This document shows, piece by piece, positions 27,115 through 35,960 of a stretch of 64,000 nt of DNA (positions within the stretch are counted from its first letter, which is position 1; the number at the start of each line of letters is the position of its first letter). The notes under the pieces were generated by a model, which saw only the letters and a program-made list of their open reading frames with translations, was not told the origin of the DNA and searched no databases. Made by a program: the position numbers and the translations under genes. The DNA is from Stappia sp. 28M-7 (GTDB taxonomy: Bacteria > Pseudomonadota > Alphaproteobacteria > Rhizobiales > Stappiaceae), in the NCBI RefSeq assembly GCF_014252955.1, contig NZ_JACMIA010000001.1, positions 1,302,001 to 1,366,000 of the forward strand, read 5' to 3'.

Positions 27115-28524
27115 GTGGACGTGGCGGTGGTTGCCCGGCGTGGAGTACTGCGTATTGCTGGTGTTGCTGCAGCCGGTCTGATTGCGGTCGCCGGCGCGGC
27201 AAAGGCGCAGGACGTCGCCGCTCAGGGTCAGGCCCAGGAGCCGGCCTTGGTCGCCGGGGCTCCCATGACGCAGGAGCAGCTGCGCGCCCGCCAGACCGAG
27301 CTTCTGGCGGCGATGATGCGCGATCCCGCCAATCTCGACCTTGCCTTCGAATATGCCACCCTGTCGGCCCGCATGGGCGACTACGAGGCTGCCATCGGCA
27401 CCTTCGAGCGCATGCTGATCTACGCGCCGGGCCTGCCGCGCATCCAGCTGGAGCTCGGCGTCCTCTACTTCCGCCTCGGTTCCTTCGATGCCGCACGCTC
27501 CTATTTCGAGCAGGCCCTGCAGGCGCCGAACGTGCCGCCGGAAGTGACGGAGCGCGTCCAGACCTTCATGACCGCCATCGACACTGCCGAGGATCCGACC
27601 AAGTTCTCGGCAACGATCATGACGGGCCTGCGCTGGCAGTCCAACGCCAATGCCGGCCCCGGCGGCCGGCAGGTCACGCTGAACGGCGTCACCTTCCTGC
27701 TCGACGACACCGCCATCGGCCGGGCCGACTGGAACGCCTTCGTCGCCGGCAACGTGCATGCGGCCTATGACCTGGGCACCCAGGGCGATCTGCTGGAGGC
27801 GGACCTGCTGTTCTACGGCGGGCGCTATTTCGACAGCACGCGCCTCAACACCGAGCTTGCGGAGCTGACCTTCGGCCCCTCGTTCAACCTGGCCCGCTTC
27901 GACATCGACAACGCACGCCTCGGCCTTTACGGCATCCTGACCGGCGTGCGGCTCGACAATTCCAACTATTCCGGCGCGACCGGTTTCGGCGCCCGCTTCG
28001 GCATGCAGCCGAGCCCGCTGTCGAGCGTCAACGCCAAGGTCGAATACCGCTATCGCTGGTACCGTGACAGCCGCACCTATCCGACCGTCAGCGATCGCAA
28101 CGGCTACCAGATCCTGGCGCAGCTGACCAACAGCTACCAGTTTTCCGCCGCATGGTCGGGCCGCGTCGCCCTGCTTGGCGACTACGAGCATGCGTCCGTG
28201 CGCTACGAGCAGAGCTGGGAGGCGGGCGCGTCCGCCGGCGTCACCTATCGGTTCGCCTCGCCGGTGGAGATGCTGCGCACCGTCTGGTCGGTCGATGCCG
28301 ATGCCGGCTACACCCGCCGCGAGTTCGCCTCGCCGGATCCGGCCATCAGCGCGACGAAGAGCCAGACCGACAACGAATTGTGGGTGCGCGGCGCGCTGAA
28401 CGTGCCGTTCCGCCAGGATATCGCCATGTCGCTGGCGGCCGAGTTCCGCCGGATGCAATCGAATTACCAGACGCGCGACTATTCCAACACGTCGCTGACG
28501 CTGAGCCTGATCAAGACGTTCTGA
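27115..28524 (+). CDS. TPR plus outer-membrane beta-barrel protein, candidate SLAM/DUF560-like (type XI) secretor
   Basis: A 469-residue exported protein. A signal peptide (about 32 residues, ending AKA) is followed by TPR-like helices (about 55-165: FEYATLSARMGDYEAAIGTF, VLYFRLGSFDAARSYFEQAL). A beta-barrel of alternating strands (about 180-469) ends in Phe (LSLIKTF), as outer membrane proteins do. TPR plus barrel at this size is the layout of SLAM/DUF560 proteins, which carry TbpB-like barrel proteins across the outer membrane. The next gene encodes a protein with a TbpB-like C-terminus, which supports this. GTG start with GGAGGGG just upstream. A plain porin-like OMP with TPRs is the alternative. 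Confidence 0.75.
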   Translation: MDVAVVARRGVLRIAGVAAAGLIAVAGAAKAQDVAAQGQAQEPALVAGAPMTQEQLRARQTELLAAMMRDPANLDLAFEYATLSARMGDYEAAIGTFERMLIYAPGLPRIQLELGVLYFRLGSFDAARSYFEQALQAPNVPPEVTERVQTFMTAIDTAEDPTKFSATIMTGLRWQSNANAGPGGRQVTLNGVTFLLDDTAIGRADWNAFVAGNVHAAYDLGTQGDLLEADLLFYGGRYFDSTRLNTELAELTFGPSFNLARFDIDNARLGLYGILTGVRLDNSNYSGATGFGARFGMQPSPLSSVNAKVEYRYRWYRDSRTYPTVSDRNGYQILAQLTNSYQFSAAWSGRVALLGDYEHASVRYEQSWEAGASAGVTYRFASPVEMLRTVWSVDADAGYTRREFASPDPAISATKSQTDNELWVRGALNVPFRQDIAMSLAAEFRRMQSNYQTRDYSNTSLTLSLIKTF

Positions 28525-28578
28525 CATCGACATCGCCTGACACGTGGCATGACACGCGCCGTTCTGAAGGGGGCTGAA

Positions 28579-31401
28579 ATGCGCAGGCAATATATGATGG
28601 CGGCCCTGGGAGCCGCCCTTGTCGTGGTGCCCGGGGCCGCTGCAGCCCGCAACGACGTCGGCGTTGCCGCCGCCGTCAACCAGGACGCCCTGCGCACGCC
28701 GCCGGGCGCCGGCACCCGCACCATCGTCCTCGGCGACAATCTGATCTACCGCGAGCGGATCGAGACAGCCGGCGAGGGGCTGGTGCAGATCCTGCTGGTC
28801 GACGGTTCCACCTTCACCGTGGGCGCCAATTCCGACCTCGTCATCGACGAGTTCGTCTACGACCCCAATGCCGGCACTGGCAAGCTCGTCGCCACGTTCG
28901 GCAAGGGCGTGGCCCGCTTTGTCGGCGGCCGCCTCAGCAAGAATGCCGGCGGTGTCACCGTCAAGACGCCGGTCGGCACCATCGGCATCCGCGGCGGCAT
29001 CGCCAATCTCAATCTTCTGGGCGGGGGCGCACGCTTCTCGTTGCTGTTCGGCGACGAACTGAGCTTCACCGGTCTCAACGGCGAGAGCCGGCGCATCTAC
29101 GAGCGCGGCTATACGCTGGCCATCGCCTCGGCGGCGTCTGGCAATTACAGGCCGGAGATCCGCCGCACCAACCAGGCCGACATTGCCGGCGTGCAGCAGG
29201 GCCTCGCCGGCCGCGGCGGGCAGACCGGCGGCATCTCAAGCCCGCCGACCGACAGCCAGGTCCGCAATTCCGGTGTCGGGCAGGCCAATTCCGGTCGGCC
29301 GGTCGTTGCCGTCCTGCCGCGGCCGCGTCCGCAAGTGGTGGAATCGACCCAGATCAACGAAGGCGGCCAGGTCGTCAACGAGATCAACCATGGCGCCACC
29401 AACGAAATCATCCGCGACGTGGTGGTCGGCGGCACGCCGCCGCCGGTGGAAGGCGCCGAGGTCGTGATGCGCGTGCTCACGGCGGCCTCGTCCTACAGCC
29501 CGGCCTCGGAGACCTTCACGGTGACCGATCCCGGCCGCCAGGGGCTGATCGGCGGCACGCCGGGCAGCGACATCACCGCCACGTTCACAGTGACCGCCGA
29601 GGGCACCCAGCTGACCGGCACCATCGGCGGCGAGACCCTCACCATTCCCCTGCCGACGGGCGGGCAGGCGGCGTTCCGCGTCGTCACCTCGGGCGGGCGC
29701 ACGGTTGCAGGCACCGTCCATCGCAACGGCGACCATTTCCTCGCCTTCACCTATTTCGAGGAGATCTCCGCGCCGCTCCTCGTTCCTTCCGAGGTGCCGG
29801 GAACCGTCGGCGGGCCGCTTGTCGTCAATGCTCCGGTCTTCGGCTTTTGGGGTGTGCGCACCGATCCCGCGACGCTCCGCGAGACCGGCACCAACCAGAT
29901 CCGCCGCTATCACCTGTCGGCCGATCCGGTGCAGGTGGCGCGCACCGGCGTTGCCCACGATCTCTATTTCCTCAACCCGCTGGCGGGCGAGCTGCTAGGC
30001 CCCTCGTTCCTGCAGAACGTGCGCACCAGCGATTTTCTGGTCGTGTCGGGCTCGGACCTCACCGACGACGATCCGCGCTTCCTCGTCTCCTCCATGCTGA
30101 TCCAGGGGCAGGGCGCCTCGCAGTCCTCGGCGATCTCCGTCTCGGCTGGCCAGATCTACGAGGACGAAGTGGACGGCTTCGTCATCGGTGGCCCCCGGCG
30201 CGGCGGCTTCCGCGTGTCGGGCTACGATCCGTCCGTGCTCTATGCCGGGCCCGTCTCCTCTCTTCCCGGCAGCGATGGTGGCCATGTCTTCGGCCCGAAC
30301 GGCGATAATTTCGTCCTCGGTTTCGGCCCCGGCGATCTCGATGCCGGAAACGACAGCTCCGCGCGTCTTCCGCTCCCTTACGAGACGGTCACCGACACGG
30401 TTTCCGGCTACACGCATGTGGGGCAGGTCGCCTCGATCTCGCCGTCGGGCGAGTTCGTCCGCACCACACGGCTGCTCAACGGCTATGCCTCCGGCATGGT
30501 CGAGGTCGGGACGAATGGCGGCGCTGCGGTGCCGTTCTGGTCGATGTCGCCGAACATGTTGACCATGGGCTTCGACGCGGTGAGCAATTCCGTCGGCGCG
30601 AGCATGACCGTGCTCGACGCTTTCGATGGCGACGAGCACCTTGCAGGGCTTGTGCTGGGTTTCGGCGACAGCCTGTTCACCACCGGACCGAACGGCCAGT
30701 CGGCGCTGATCGACGATAACCGCTATGCGCTCACCTACAATTTCGGCGAGACCTTCGCGATCACCGACGATGAGGAGGTGATCGCCCCCGACAGCAACCC
30801 GCGCAGCTACATGGTGCCCTCGACCTTGGTCGCCGGGGCGGACAATGCGCTGTTCACCGATGTGGCGCGCTGCACCTGCTCCTTCCTCGAGTGGGGCTAT
30901 TGGGGCACGCGCTTCCGCGGCGAGGACGTGTCCGAAACCGCCCCGTCCGATCCGCGCCGGCGCGATTTCGTGCATCTGGGCACCTGGGCGGCCGGCGATG
31001 TCTCGACCTATGGCGAACTGCCGACCGTCGGCACCGCTTCCTATGCCGGCCATGCGGTGGGCAACGTGGCGCGGACCACGTCCGACGGGCCGGTGCAGTA
31101 TCTGGCCGCCGGCAACTTCAACATGACCTACGATTTCGGTTCGCGCAGCGGCAGCGCCAGCATTACCAATTTCGACGGATACAATTTCGGCGGATCGTTG
31201 ACCTCGCCCACCGGGAGTGCCGAAGGACTGAACAGCTTTGTCGGCGGGCTGTCCAATCCCGGCGAGACCCTGTCGGGCGTTCTGACCGGCTCCTTCGTGC
31301 GCGGCCCGACCGGGCCGGCGCAGGGCGTCGTCGGCAGCTTCGGCGTGTCCGATCCCTCCGGCGCCTACACCGCGACCGGCGTCGTCGTCGGTCAGCAGTA
31401 G
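28579..31401 (+). CDS. Large FecR-domain exported protein with C-terminal TbpB-like barrel, candidate secreted cargo
   Basis: A 940-residue exported protein with a signal peptide (about 25 residues, ending AAA, no lipobox Cys). A FecR domain at about 35-160 (VQILLVDGSTFTVGANSDLV, GTIGIRGGIANL) is paralogous to the protein at 24213. Long beta-rich segments follow. The last 120 residues (TASYAGHAVGNV, AGNFNMTYDFGSRSGSASI, GVVGSFGVSDP) follow the strand pattern of the TbpB-type 8-stranded barrel. It starts 54 bp after the TPR/barrel gene, with AAGGGGG before the ATG at 28579. It may be released or displayed by that partner. The ligand is unknown; a CxC pair lies near residue 766. Confidence 0.72.
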   Translation: MRRQYMMAALGAALVVVPGAAAARNDVGVAAAVNQDALRTPPGAGTRTIVLGDNLIYRERIETAGEGLVQILLVDGSTFTVGANSDLVIDEFVYDPNAGTGKLVATFGKGVARFVGGRLSKNAGGVTVKTPVGTIGIRGGIANLNLLGGGARFSLLFGDELSFTGLNGESRRIYERGYTLAIASAASGNYRPEIRRTNQADIAGVQQGLAGRGGQTGGISSPPTDSQVRNSGVGQANSGRPVVAVLPRPRPQVVESTQINEGGQVVNEINHGATNEIIRDVVVGGTPPPVEGAEVVMRVLTAASSYSPASETFTVTDPGRQGLIGGTPGSDITATFTVTAEGTQLTGTIGGETLTIPLPTGGQAAFRVVTSGGRTVAGTVHRNGDHFLAFTYFEEISAPLLVPSEVPGTVGGPLVVNAPVFGFWGVRTDPATLRETGTNQIRRYHLSADPVQVARTGVAHDLYFLNPLAGELLGPSFLQNVRTSDFLVVSGSDLTDDDPRFLVSSMLIQGQGASQSSAISVSAGQIYEDEVDGFVIGGPRRGGFRVSGYDPSVLYAGPVSSLPGSDGGHVFGPNGDNFVLGFGPGDLDAGNDSSARLPLPYETVTDTVSGYTHVGQVASISPSGEFVRTTRLLNGYASGMVEVGTNGGAAVPFWSMSPNMLTMGFDAVSNSVGASMTVLDAFDGDEHLAGLVLGFGDSLFTTGPNGQSALIDDNRYALTYNFGETFAITDDEEVIAPDSNPRSYMVPSTLVAGADNALFTDVARCTCSFLEWGYWGTRFRGEDVSETAPSDPRRRDFVHLGTWAAGDVSTYGELPTVGTASYAGHAVGNVARTTSDGPVQYLAAGNFNMTYDFGSRSGSASITNFDGYNFGGSLTSPTGSAEGLNSFVGGLSNPGETLSGVLTGSFVRGPTGPAQGVVGSFGVSDPSGAYTATGVVVGQQ

Positions 31402-31508
31402 GCAAGTTTCGTCAAGGGTTTGCCGGGCGCTGGCCCGGCGCCCGCTCCCTCTCGCGGCACTGTTTGCAAGGCCGCTTTCGCGCTTGTGCAAAACTTTGGC
31501 GAGGGAAC

Positions 31509-31537
31509 TGGACAGGCTCTGTTCGAGCCTCTATAAG
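31509..31537 (+). promoter_or_regulatory. Probable sigma-70-type promoter of tRNA-Phe
   Basis: A TGGACA -35 box (31509-31514) and a TATAAG -10 box (31532-31537) are separated by 17 bp, about 46 bp upstream of the mature tRNA. Spacing and match are good for a housekeeping promoter. This is a sequence match only. Confidence 0.5.
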
Positions 31538-31583
31538 ACCGGCACTTCGATGCGACGCGGGCTTGCCGCGACACGCTTCGCGG

Positions 31584-31659
31584 GCCCAGGTAGCTCAGTT
31601 GGTAGAGCAGCGGATTGAAAATCCGCGTGTCGCTGGTTCGATTCCGGCCCTGGGCACCA
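31584..31659 (+). tRNA. tRNA-Phe (GAA)
   Basis: A 76-base cloverleaf including an encoded CCA end. The acceptor stem is GCCCAGG/CCTGGGC, the anticodon stem GCGGA/TCCGC with loop TTGAAAA (anticodon GAA), and the T-loop is GGTTCGATTCC. The 3' part of the gene is the attachment site of the island to its right, and the repeat restores an intact tRNA after integration. Partial copies of the 3' half at 45330-45379 (inverted) and 48853-48902 lack the 5' half and are not functional tRNAs. Confidence 0.97.
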
Positions 31660-31660
31660 C
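31610..31660 (+). other. Attachment site attL (3' part of tRNA-Phe)
   Basis: The 51 bases from the anticodon stem to just past the CCA end are repeated exactly at 48853-48903, beyond the integrase gene. Such a repeat is the product of tyrosine-recombinase integration into a tRNA gene. The island lies between the two copies. Confidence 0.9.
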
Positions 31661-31956
31661 TTTCCCTTAGATAAATCCCTACAGATCAAGCCCTTAACGG
31701 CTTTATGGTGAGTCTTGGCGAGTCCGTCGTCAAGCCCTTCGTCACACTTCCGGTCCCGCCGGTGTGACGCCAGTGTGACCACCCTCATTTCTTGGATGGA
31801 AGCCGAGGGGGGTACCGGGGGATCTGCTGCCACTTCTTCCCTACGTAGGCGCTTCAGATTTTTCCGCCGTTTCTGGGTCCCCACTCTCGGTTTTGCGCCC
31901 CTGTCTGCGTTTGTCAGGCTTCGTCAGCAAAACAGGCGCTCAACCGGTCCCCACTT
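31661..31956. other. Non-coding left end of the island with probable integrase arm sites
   Basis: No gene is convincing here. TGTGACGCCAGTGTGAC at 31763-31779 is matched by TGTGACACCAGTGTGAC at 48776-48792 near the integrase end, in the same orientation, suggesting arm-type binding sites for the integrase or an excisionase. The open frame across this stretch and the tRNA is a translation of antisense tRNA sequence and is not accepted. Confidence 0.5.
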
Positions 31957-32553
31957 CTATAGCTCGACCTTGGAGCACCACCTTGCCGCCGACACTGACA
32001 GAAGTGCATTCAGCCGCGCCTGGAGATACTCCGCGTAGCGCGAGGACGGCTTGTTCCGGTGAGTGTCGGTGATCAGAAGACGAACGACTGAAGTCCAGAA
32101 GTGGTGCCGGTCCCGGTGCAGGAAGACGTCATTCAGTTCGACAAACTGGACCGCCAGGAACGCCCACCAGAACCGCTCTGCCAATTGCCCGTTGCTCTCC
32201 CCAGGGTGACACTGCCGGATCCTCTCGACCTGCCCCACGGCGGCTTCATAGGCCGCCCTACGGATGCGCCCCCTTGTGTCCTGGAAGTGGATGGGGCGGG
32301 GTCCGAAGGCCATCTCGGCGATCTTGCCGATCAGTCCCTGTGCCTCGTCATCAGCCGCTACGTGTGGCCCCAGAACCTTCCTCAGGTAGCGCTCATGGAC
32401 GGCTAGGAGCTGCTTGCCTGGACCTGCGACGGGTGCGCCATAGTGGCGGACCAAGGAGCGATGATAGGCACAATAGCGGCCCTTGCCGATCCGGACGCAG
32501 TGCGGAGCGTTGCAGGGCTGTTCCTTGATGAAAGACAATCGGTTAGAAGGCAT
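31957..32553 (-). CDS. Hypothetical island protein with N-terminal zinc-finger-like Cys/His motif (copy 1)
   Basis: A 198-residue protein, not assigned to a known family. Residues 14-32 have the pattern C-x4-C-x8-C-x2-H (CNAPHCVRIGKGRYCAYH), similar to the small zinc knuckle at the start of some phage HNH-type proteins, but no HNH catalytic motif is visible. The rest is predicted mostly helical and rich in Arg and His. An almost identical copy lies at 44436-45032. It is divergent from the helicase-like gene, and a perfect 9-bp-arm palindrome lies between them. A DNA-binding or element-control role is a guess from position. Confidence 0.6.
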   Translation of the reverse strand: MPSNRLSFIKEQPCNAPHCVRIGKGRYCAYHRSLVRHYGAPVAGPGKQLLAVHERYLRKVLGPHVAADDEAQGLIGKIAEMAFGPRPIHFQDTRGRIRRAAYEAAVGQVERIRQCHPGESNGQLAERFWWAFLAVQFVELNDVFLHRDRHHFWTSVVRLLITDTHRNKPSSRYAEYLQARLNALLSVSAARWCSKVEL

Positions 32554-32580
32554 GGGAAACGATGATTAATGCGGGCAGAC

Positions 32581-32601
32581 CTCTATAAGACCCTTATAGA
32601 G
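32581..32601. promoter_or_regulatory. Palindrome CTCTATAAG-ACC-CTTATAGAG
   Basis: A perfect inverted repeat with 9-bp arms and a 3-bp spacer, between the divergent 198-residue gene and the helicase-like gene. An inverted copy with the same arms lies at 44388-44408 in front of the second 198-residue gene. It includes a TATAAG that could serve as a -10 box on either strand. It is a likely operator/promoter of the element. Confidence 0.5.
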
Positions 32602-33386
32602 ACTTGCCTGCGTTTCGGTGGAACCAAATCGCAAATCACGACACTCAATGACAGTATTGCCATCCGATTTCGCCGCTGCAATGGAGCGGCTGTGGACTGT
32701 GAAGTTAGGCAACGTCGCCGGTCCTGCCTTCCGTGAGCTTTGGACCAGGATGGGAGAGACGTTCCACCTGGCAATCCGACAGAATATGAAGGCAAGCGCC
32801 CTATCAATTGCCCCAGCGTGGCAGGTTCTAGCGCCCGAGATGGGCGTCGGGAAGACACAGGGCGCTCTGCTGTATCTGGCCATGATGGCAAAGGCTTCGA
32901 GAAAATTTTCACCGCCTCTAAGAATCGGCGGTCTCTTTGTCGCTCGAACGATTCAGCAATGCGAGGACGCTGCACGCACGATCAATGAGCTTGCCGGCTT
33001 CGAGGCGGCCATTACGCGACACTCGTCCAACGCGGTCACCCTGCGAGAATGCGGACGTTTCCCAGTGGTAGTGATTACACATGCTGCTGTCACGCAGTCC
33101 TGGGCACAATCATATTCTGGAATAGTCGACATCTACGAGAGTTGGGAAGGCGGGCGTCGGTGCCTCGTCATCATTGATGAGGCCTTGGCCAATGCAGTTG
33201 AATTCCATTCAGTTGACGAAGGTTCATTGCACCGAGTGTTGGGGCTTCGCGTCTCTGCGGAGTTTAAGGCAAAGCATCGGCAGGCTTTCGCCGCAGTCTC
33301 GTCAATGCTGGATTTCTTCAAGGCTGTCTCAAGCCGCGTTGAAGAGATTTCACCCATATGGAGCGAGCAAGATCCGCTTTCCAGCG

Positions 33387-34764
33387 GTTAGCGTCCGAGG
33401 AGCTGGTGTAATTTCATCGCCGTCGGCGGTGTGATCCCAGGTGGCCATCGAGGTGTATGTTCGAGGTGGAGTTTGGCGACTTCAACCACGGCCCCTACGG
33501 AGACCCCGATGACCAAGACGAACATGGACCTGTCCGAGCTTCTGGCCAAGCACGATCAGGGCGACTTCTTGCGCGGCATTGCCGAAGCCGTGCTGCAACT
33601 GATCATGGAGACCGATGTGGAAGGCATCATCGGCGCCGGCCGGCATGAACGCAGCGGTGAACGCACGACCTGGCGCAACGGGTATCGAGAGCGCGCTCTC
33701 GATACCCGTTTGGGCACGCTGAACCTGCGGGTGCCGAAGCTGCGGCAGGGCAGCTATTTCCCGGGCTTCCTCGAGGCCCGCAAGACCTCCGAGCAGGCGC
33801 TGGTGGCGGTGATCCAGGAGGCTTGGATCGGCGGCGTCTCCACCCGCCGCGTCGACGAGCTGGTGCAGGCCATGGGGCTCAGCGGGATATCGAAGAGCAC
33901 GGTCTCGAAGCTCTGCAAGGATATCGATGACAGGGTCGGGGAGTTCCTGAACCGGCCGCTCACCGGCGACTGGCCCTATGTCTGGCTCGACGCCACCTAT
34001 CTCAAGGTCCGCCAAGGCGGGCGCATCGTGCCGGTCGCGGCCATAATTGCGGTGGCGGCCAACACCGAGGGCCGAAGGGAAATCATCGGCTTGGGCATTG
34101 GGCCCTCAGAGGCCGAGACCTTCTGGACCGAGTTTCTGCGTTCCCTCCGCGCCCGGGGGCTGAGTGGGGTCAAGCTGGTGATCAGCGATGCCCACACCGG
34201 CCTCAAGGCAGCCATTGCCCGGGTGTTCGAAGCGACCTGGCAGCGATGCCGCGTTCACTGGATCAGGAATGCTCTCGCCCACGTCTCGCGCGGCCAACAC
34301 ACCGTTGTCGCCGCCGCGATCCGCCAGGCTTTCGACCAGCCCGACCGCGCCCATGCGGGCGAAACCTGGCGCAAGGTTGCCGAACAACTGCGCCCGCGCT
34401 GGCCCAAGCTGGCCGATCTCATGGACGCCAGCGAGCATGACGTGCTGGCCTACATGTCCTTCCCGCGCCAGCACAGGACCAAGCTGCACAGCACCAACCC
34501 GATCGAGCGCCTGAACAAGGAGGTAAAGCGGCGCTCCGATGTCGTCGGGATCTTCCCCAACGAGGCCTCAATCATGCGCCTGATCGGCGCCGTGCTCTTC
34601 GAAGCCAACGACGAATGGCAGACCTCGAGCCGCTACATGATGGTCGAGGCCTTCGCCGAGATCGACAAGGAGGAGATCGACCCCATTCTCAGCATAACCA
34701 CGAAAGCCGCCTGATCATGCCCTCAGGCCATCCAGGAATTTACACCAGCTTGACGGACGTGACC
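33387..34764 (+). mobile_element. IS256-family insertion sequence, copy 1
   Basis: A 1378-bp element with imperfect terminal inverted repeats of about 28 bp (GTTAGCGTCCGAGGAGCTGG at the left; the reverse of the right end reads GGTCACGTCCGTCAAGCTGG). It is flanked by the 8-bp target duplication TTCCAGCG (33379-33386 and 34765-34772). It appears identical to the copy at 47074-48451, with the same orientation. It interrupts the helicase-like gene. Confidence 0.93.
33509..34714 (+). CDS. IS256-family (mutator-type) transposase, copy 1
   Basis: A 401-residue DDE transposase. The acidic residues lie in WLDATYLKVR, VISDAHTGLKAAI and NPIERLNKEVKRR, and the family motif CRVHWIRNAL is present. The ATG at 33509 with GGAG upstream gives the usual N-terminus (MTKTNMDLSELLAKHDQ); the frame is open to 33431 upstream. 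The protein looks intact, so the element is probably still active. It is identical to the product of the second copy. Confidence 0.95.
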   Translation: MTKTNMDLSELLAKHDQGDFLRGIAEAVLQLIMETDVEGIIGAGRHERSGERTTWRNGYRERALDTRLGTLNLRVPKLRQGSYFPGFLEARKTSEQALVAVIQEAWIGGVSTRRVDELVQAMGLSGISKSTVSKLCKDIDDRVGEFLNRPLTGDWPYVWLDATYLKVRQGGRIVPVAAIIAVAANTEGRREIIGLGIGPSEAETFWTEFLRSLRARGLSGVKLVISDAHTGLKAAIARVFEATWQRCRVHWIRNALAHVSRGQHTVVAAAIRQAFDQPDRAHAGETWRKVAEQLRPRWPKLADLMDASEHDVLAYMSFPRQHRTKLHSTNPIERLNKEVKRRSDVVGIFPNEASIMRLIGAVLFEANDEWQTSSRYMMVEAFAEIDKEEIDPILSITTKAA

Positions 34765-35576
34765 TTCCAGCGGGCAGATAGACGAGCTGGAGACACTCTT
34801 TCGCCAACTGGTGTCGGACTTGAAATCCGTATCGTCATACGACCCTATTTGGAATGATCCCGATAGCAAGAATGCGGAACTGCAGCATGTATGGGAGACC
34901 CTCTCTGCGATCATCCAGCTATATCGGCATTGGGCACTCTTCTCGATTCAAGGTTCGCGTAAGGCTCTAACCACCGGAAAAGAGAAGGTGCCGCATTTCT
35001 TTGCACCCGTAGTGCTGAATGCAACCGCGAACCAAGATCCCGTGTTGGACTATCGGCGCGCTAAACTCGTTCCGCTTCCCAAGGTGCGAAGCTATCGGAA
35101 TTTGACGATTCACATCCTCCGCTCCAACGGGATTGGCAAGACGGCAATGCGCGAAGCTGGTGAAGCGCGGCTTCGACACTTGGCGCAATTTGTCTCCGAG
35201 CACACCAAGCCAGGAGACAAGTGGATGGTGGTAACGCATCTGGCGACCGAGGCACTGGCAAGAAAGCATCTCCCGGAGGAGATTGCCTTGACTGGACATT
35301 GGGGCAGCCTCGACGGTCTCAACGACTTTCGCGACTGCAACAAGGCAGTGCTGTTTGGCCTGAGTTTCCGGGACCGAGCATGGCCCGTGAGCATGTATTT
35401 TGCGCTGAGAGGTGCTCAAACAAAAGAGTGGCTTCGATCCAAGGAAGCAAAGGCCATTCGTCACAGACTTGAGGTGATGTCGATTGCGGCACAGGTGATC
35501 CAGGCCTTTGAACTGGCCCCCCTTTCGACCGGACACTCAGGCATAACCATGGAGGCTTAGGGATATCCCTAAGCAC

Positions 35577-35960
35577 GTGCTTATGTCTGAGATTGAGATT
35601 ATCACCGATGGCGGACGTCGACGCCGCTGGTCAGCCGCCGAGAAGCTGCGGATTGTCGAGGAGACACTGGAGGAAGGCGCCAGCATTTCGGTCGTTGCCC
35701 GCCGGAATGGTGTTGCCCCGAACCTGTTGTATCGTTGGCGGCGTCTGATGCTGGAAGGGGGAGCCGTGGCCGTGTCCGAAGATGACGACGTGACCAGCAA
35801 TCGAGCTGTCCGTCAGATGGAGGAGCGCATCCGCGAGTTGGAACGGCAACTCGGCCGCAAGACGCTCGAGGTCGAGATCCTCAAGGAGGCGCTGGACAAG
35901 ACGCGCCCAAAAAAACGGATGTGGCTCGCGCAGTCGCAGCCGAAGGGCGGTTCCCGATGA
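35577..35960 (+). CDS. IS3-family transposase OrfA
   Basis: A 127-residue protein with a helix-turn-helix of the IS3/IS2 type (RRWSAAEKLRIVEETLEEGA, VARRNGVAPNLLYRWRRLML) followed by a leucine-zipper-like coiled coil (about 75-110). It binds the element ends. Its 3' end overlaps OrfB by 40 bp. The run of seven A at 35909-35915 is the likely -1 frameshift site that makes the OrfAB transposase. Confidence 0.9.
   Translation: MLMSEIEIITDGGRRRRWSAAEKLRIVEETLEEGASISVVARRNGVAPNLLYRWRRLMLEGGAVAVSEDDDVTSNRAVRQMEERIRELERQLGRKTLEVEILKEALDKTRPKKRMWLAQSQPKGGSR

Larger units (their letters stand above)
31610..32622 (+). repeat. Left arm of a 1013-bp near-identical inverted repeat
   Basis: This segment (attachment core plus the left end of the element) recurs in inverted orientation at 44367-45379. 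The encoded 198-residue proteins differ at only two positions. The match stops sharply at both ends. It is read as the left end of two related integrative elements, one now inverted. Confidence 0.9.

Noticed and set aside
31531-31884. Minus-strand frame of 117 codons across tRNA-Phe
   Set aside because: It translates the antisense of the tRNA (the well-known spurious peptide containing PESNQRHADFQSAALPTE). The tRNA call is secure.
31715-32038. 107-codon plus-strand frame (and its inverted copy at 44951-45274)
   Set aside because: It overlaps the C-terminus of the 198-residue gene and the arm-site region, has Ser/Arg-rich low-complexity composition and no recognisable motif.
32581-32601. Palindrome as an intrinsic terminator
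   Set aside because: The arms are AT-rich (CTCTATAAG), no T-run follows, and it sits between divergent starts, so an operator/promoter is more likely.
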